Shown here: in pieces, positions 15,872 through 16,952 of the stretch
How the letters are laid out: every line of letters begins with the position of its first letter
How positions within the stretch are numbered: position 1 is the stretch's first letter
NCBI GenBank assembly: GCA_964496755.1
Contig: CAZCBD010000035.1
Coordinates: 1-16,952 of the forward strand
Length of the DNA stretch: 16,952 nt
DNA from: CAZCBD01 sp964496755
GTDB taxonomy: Bacteria > Bacteroidota > Ignavibacteria > Ignavibacteriales > Melioribacteraceae
Direction: 5' to 3'
Program-made: the position numbers and the translations under genes
Notes under the pieces: generated by a model
The model's database searches: none
What the model was told of the DNA's origin: nothing
Seen by the model: only the letters and a program-made list of their open reading frames with translations

Positions 15872-16949
15872 GAATATCTCCGTACAATCTATCATCCCTT
15901 AGAATATTTAACGCCACATTAAACTGTTCATCATTTTTTAGCGATTCCAAAATCATTCCCTTTTGGCCTTCTATTCTTGAAGCCAATTCGATTTTTATAA
16001 ATTTTAAGATTTGCTTTTTATAAAAACCAATTTCCTTTTGCTTTTCTCTTTTGAAAAGTTCAATTAATTCTTGAATCTTTTCACCAATCTTTCCATTATA
16101 TTTTTCCTTTTGATATGTCAGTTTTAATTCATCAATCAAGATCTCCGAATCGGATTTATATAAATATTTTTCGTTTTTCAAAAATACTTTGAAGGATTCA
16201 AACAAATCTTTTTCATTTAAATTCGAAAGATTAATATTATCATTCACATTGTGATAAAAAGAAGCAAACTTAAAAAACATACCTTTGAATAATAAATCTC
16301 TAACTTGTCCGGAACTTATCTGCACATTAACAATAGAATCGGGCAAAATTCCACCTTTTGAAAAAACCGTTCTGCCATTATCGGTAGTAAATTCCATTTT
16401 CGTCAAATTACTTTTCGTTAAAAACAAATCTGAATTTTTTGAATAATCGATTTTCTGAATACATCTACCGCTCGGGGTATAATATTTGGCAGTAGTAAAT
16501 TTTAAAGAAGTATTATACGAAAGCGGAACTATAGTTTGCACTAATCCTTTGCCAAAAGAATTAGCCCAAATAATAATACCCCTATCATGATCTTGAATTG
16601 CACCCGCCACAATTTCCGAAGCCGAAGCTGAGCCGCCATTTATTAATACAACCAATTTTTCATTCTTAGCAATAGGTTCTTCTTTGGAAATATACTTACT
16701 TACATTTAAAGAATCGCGTCCTTTAACAGTAACAATAGTACTATTACGTACTAAAAATTTGTCGCATACATCAATTGCAGCATCAAGTAGCCCTCCGGGA
16801 TTTCCACGCAAATCCAATATAATTGATTTGATTTTTCTTTGCCCCGAAAAATCAGCAATTGCAGCTCTTACTTCTTCGCCGGCTTTTCTCGAAAATCCAC
16901 TTAATTTTATATAAAGATTTATTAAAGGAATTAATTTATAATATAAGTT
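15858..16949 (-). CDS. S41-family C-terminal-processing peptidase, N-terminal part missing
   Basis: The open frame encodes the core of a CtpA/Prc-type serine protease, which cleaves exported proteins in the envelope. Visible features are I-K-L-S-G-F upstream of D-L-R-G-N-P-G-G, the nucleophile region N-G-G-S-A-S-A-S-E and the S-F-G-K-G-L-V-Q segment. The likely catalytic Ser and Lys are 25 residues apart, as in the family. They are S65 and K90, counting from the TTG at 16817. A helical C-terminal region of about 150 residues follows. The PDZ domain and signal sequence expected before this core are absent. The frame is open only to an in-frame TAA at 16950-16952, and no ATG, GTG or TTG occurs between that stop and 16817, which lies inside a conserved motif. 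The true start therefore cannot be here: either the gene is a 5'-truncated pseudogene or there is a frameshift or assembly error at the edge. Confidence 0.8.
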   Translation of the reverse strand, partial: NLYYKLIPLINLYIKLSGFSRKAGEEVRAAIADFSGQRKIKSIILDLRGNPGGLLDAAIDVCDKFLVRNSTIVTVKGRDSLNVSKYISKEEPIAKNEKLVVLINGGSASASEIVAGAIQDHDRGIIIWANSFGKGLVQTIVPLSYNTSLKFTTAKYYTPSGRCIQKIDYSKNSDLFLTKSNLTKMEFTTDNGRTVFSKGGILPDSIVNVQISSGQVRDLLFKGMFFKFASFYHNVNDNINLSNLNEKDLFESFKVFLKNEKYLYKSDSEILIDELKLTYQKEKYNGKIGEKIQELIELFKREKQKEIGFYKKQILKFIKIELASRIEGQKGMILESLKNDEQFNVALNILRDDRLYGDILGNN

Positions 16950-16952
16950 TTA

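Overview
The window is about 17 kb of AT-rich bacterial DNA (G+C about one third by eye). It is almost entirely protein-coding, and no tRNA, rRNA, CRISPR array, insertion sequence or phage gene was seen. The gene content points to an anaerobic or fermentative member of the Bacteroidota/Ignavibacteriota/Chlorobi group: FadL/OmpP1-type outer-membrane proteins with a Bacteroidota-style N-terminus, several lipoproteins, promoter elements resembling the group's TTG-N19-21-TAnnTTTG consensus, and an [FeFe]-hydrogenase maturation gene (hydF). This lineage is an inference from sequence style, not from a database search.

Layout. Positions 1-8177 are all minus strand. Reading in transcription order (right to left), cysS is followed by a small membrane-anchored protein and an outer-membrane beta-barrel protein. 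Next come a strongly charge-segregated Tyr/Ser/Arg-rich lipoprotein and a FadL/OmpP1-like barrel that ends in a clear intrinsic terminator. Last come rsgA and a large TPR lipoprotein that runs off the left edge. A divergent promoter region (8178-8294) separates this block from the only plus-strand island, aspA-hydF-eamA (8295-11786), whose three genes overlap end to start. From 11780 to the right edge everything is minus strand again. In transcription order: an S41 C-terminal-processing peptidase (N-terminus not recoverable here), an overlapping TauE/SafE-family transporter, htpG with its own terminator, and an MgtC/DUF4010 membrane protein that converges tail to tail with eamA.

How the genes may work together. 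The plus-strand island is the most suggestive unit. HydF is the scaffold for the two-iron subcluster of the [FeFe]-hydrogenase H-cluster. It is translationally coupled to an aspartate ammonia-lyase, which releases ammonia, and to a drug/metabolite-type transporter. A link between AspA-derived ammonia and the amine of the H-cluster bridging ligand is an attractive hypothesis. hydE, hydG and the hydrogenase itself are not in the window. The left half is dominated by envelope proteins, the right half by housekeeping stress, protease and transport functions.

Nothing here is a clearly new multi-gene system. The items most worth a second look are the aspA-hydF-eamA coupling, the polyampholyte lipoprotein at 4291-5418, the two places where a terminator hairpin sits directly against the next gene's start, and the S41 frame that closes at the right edge.
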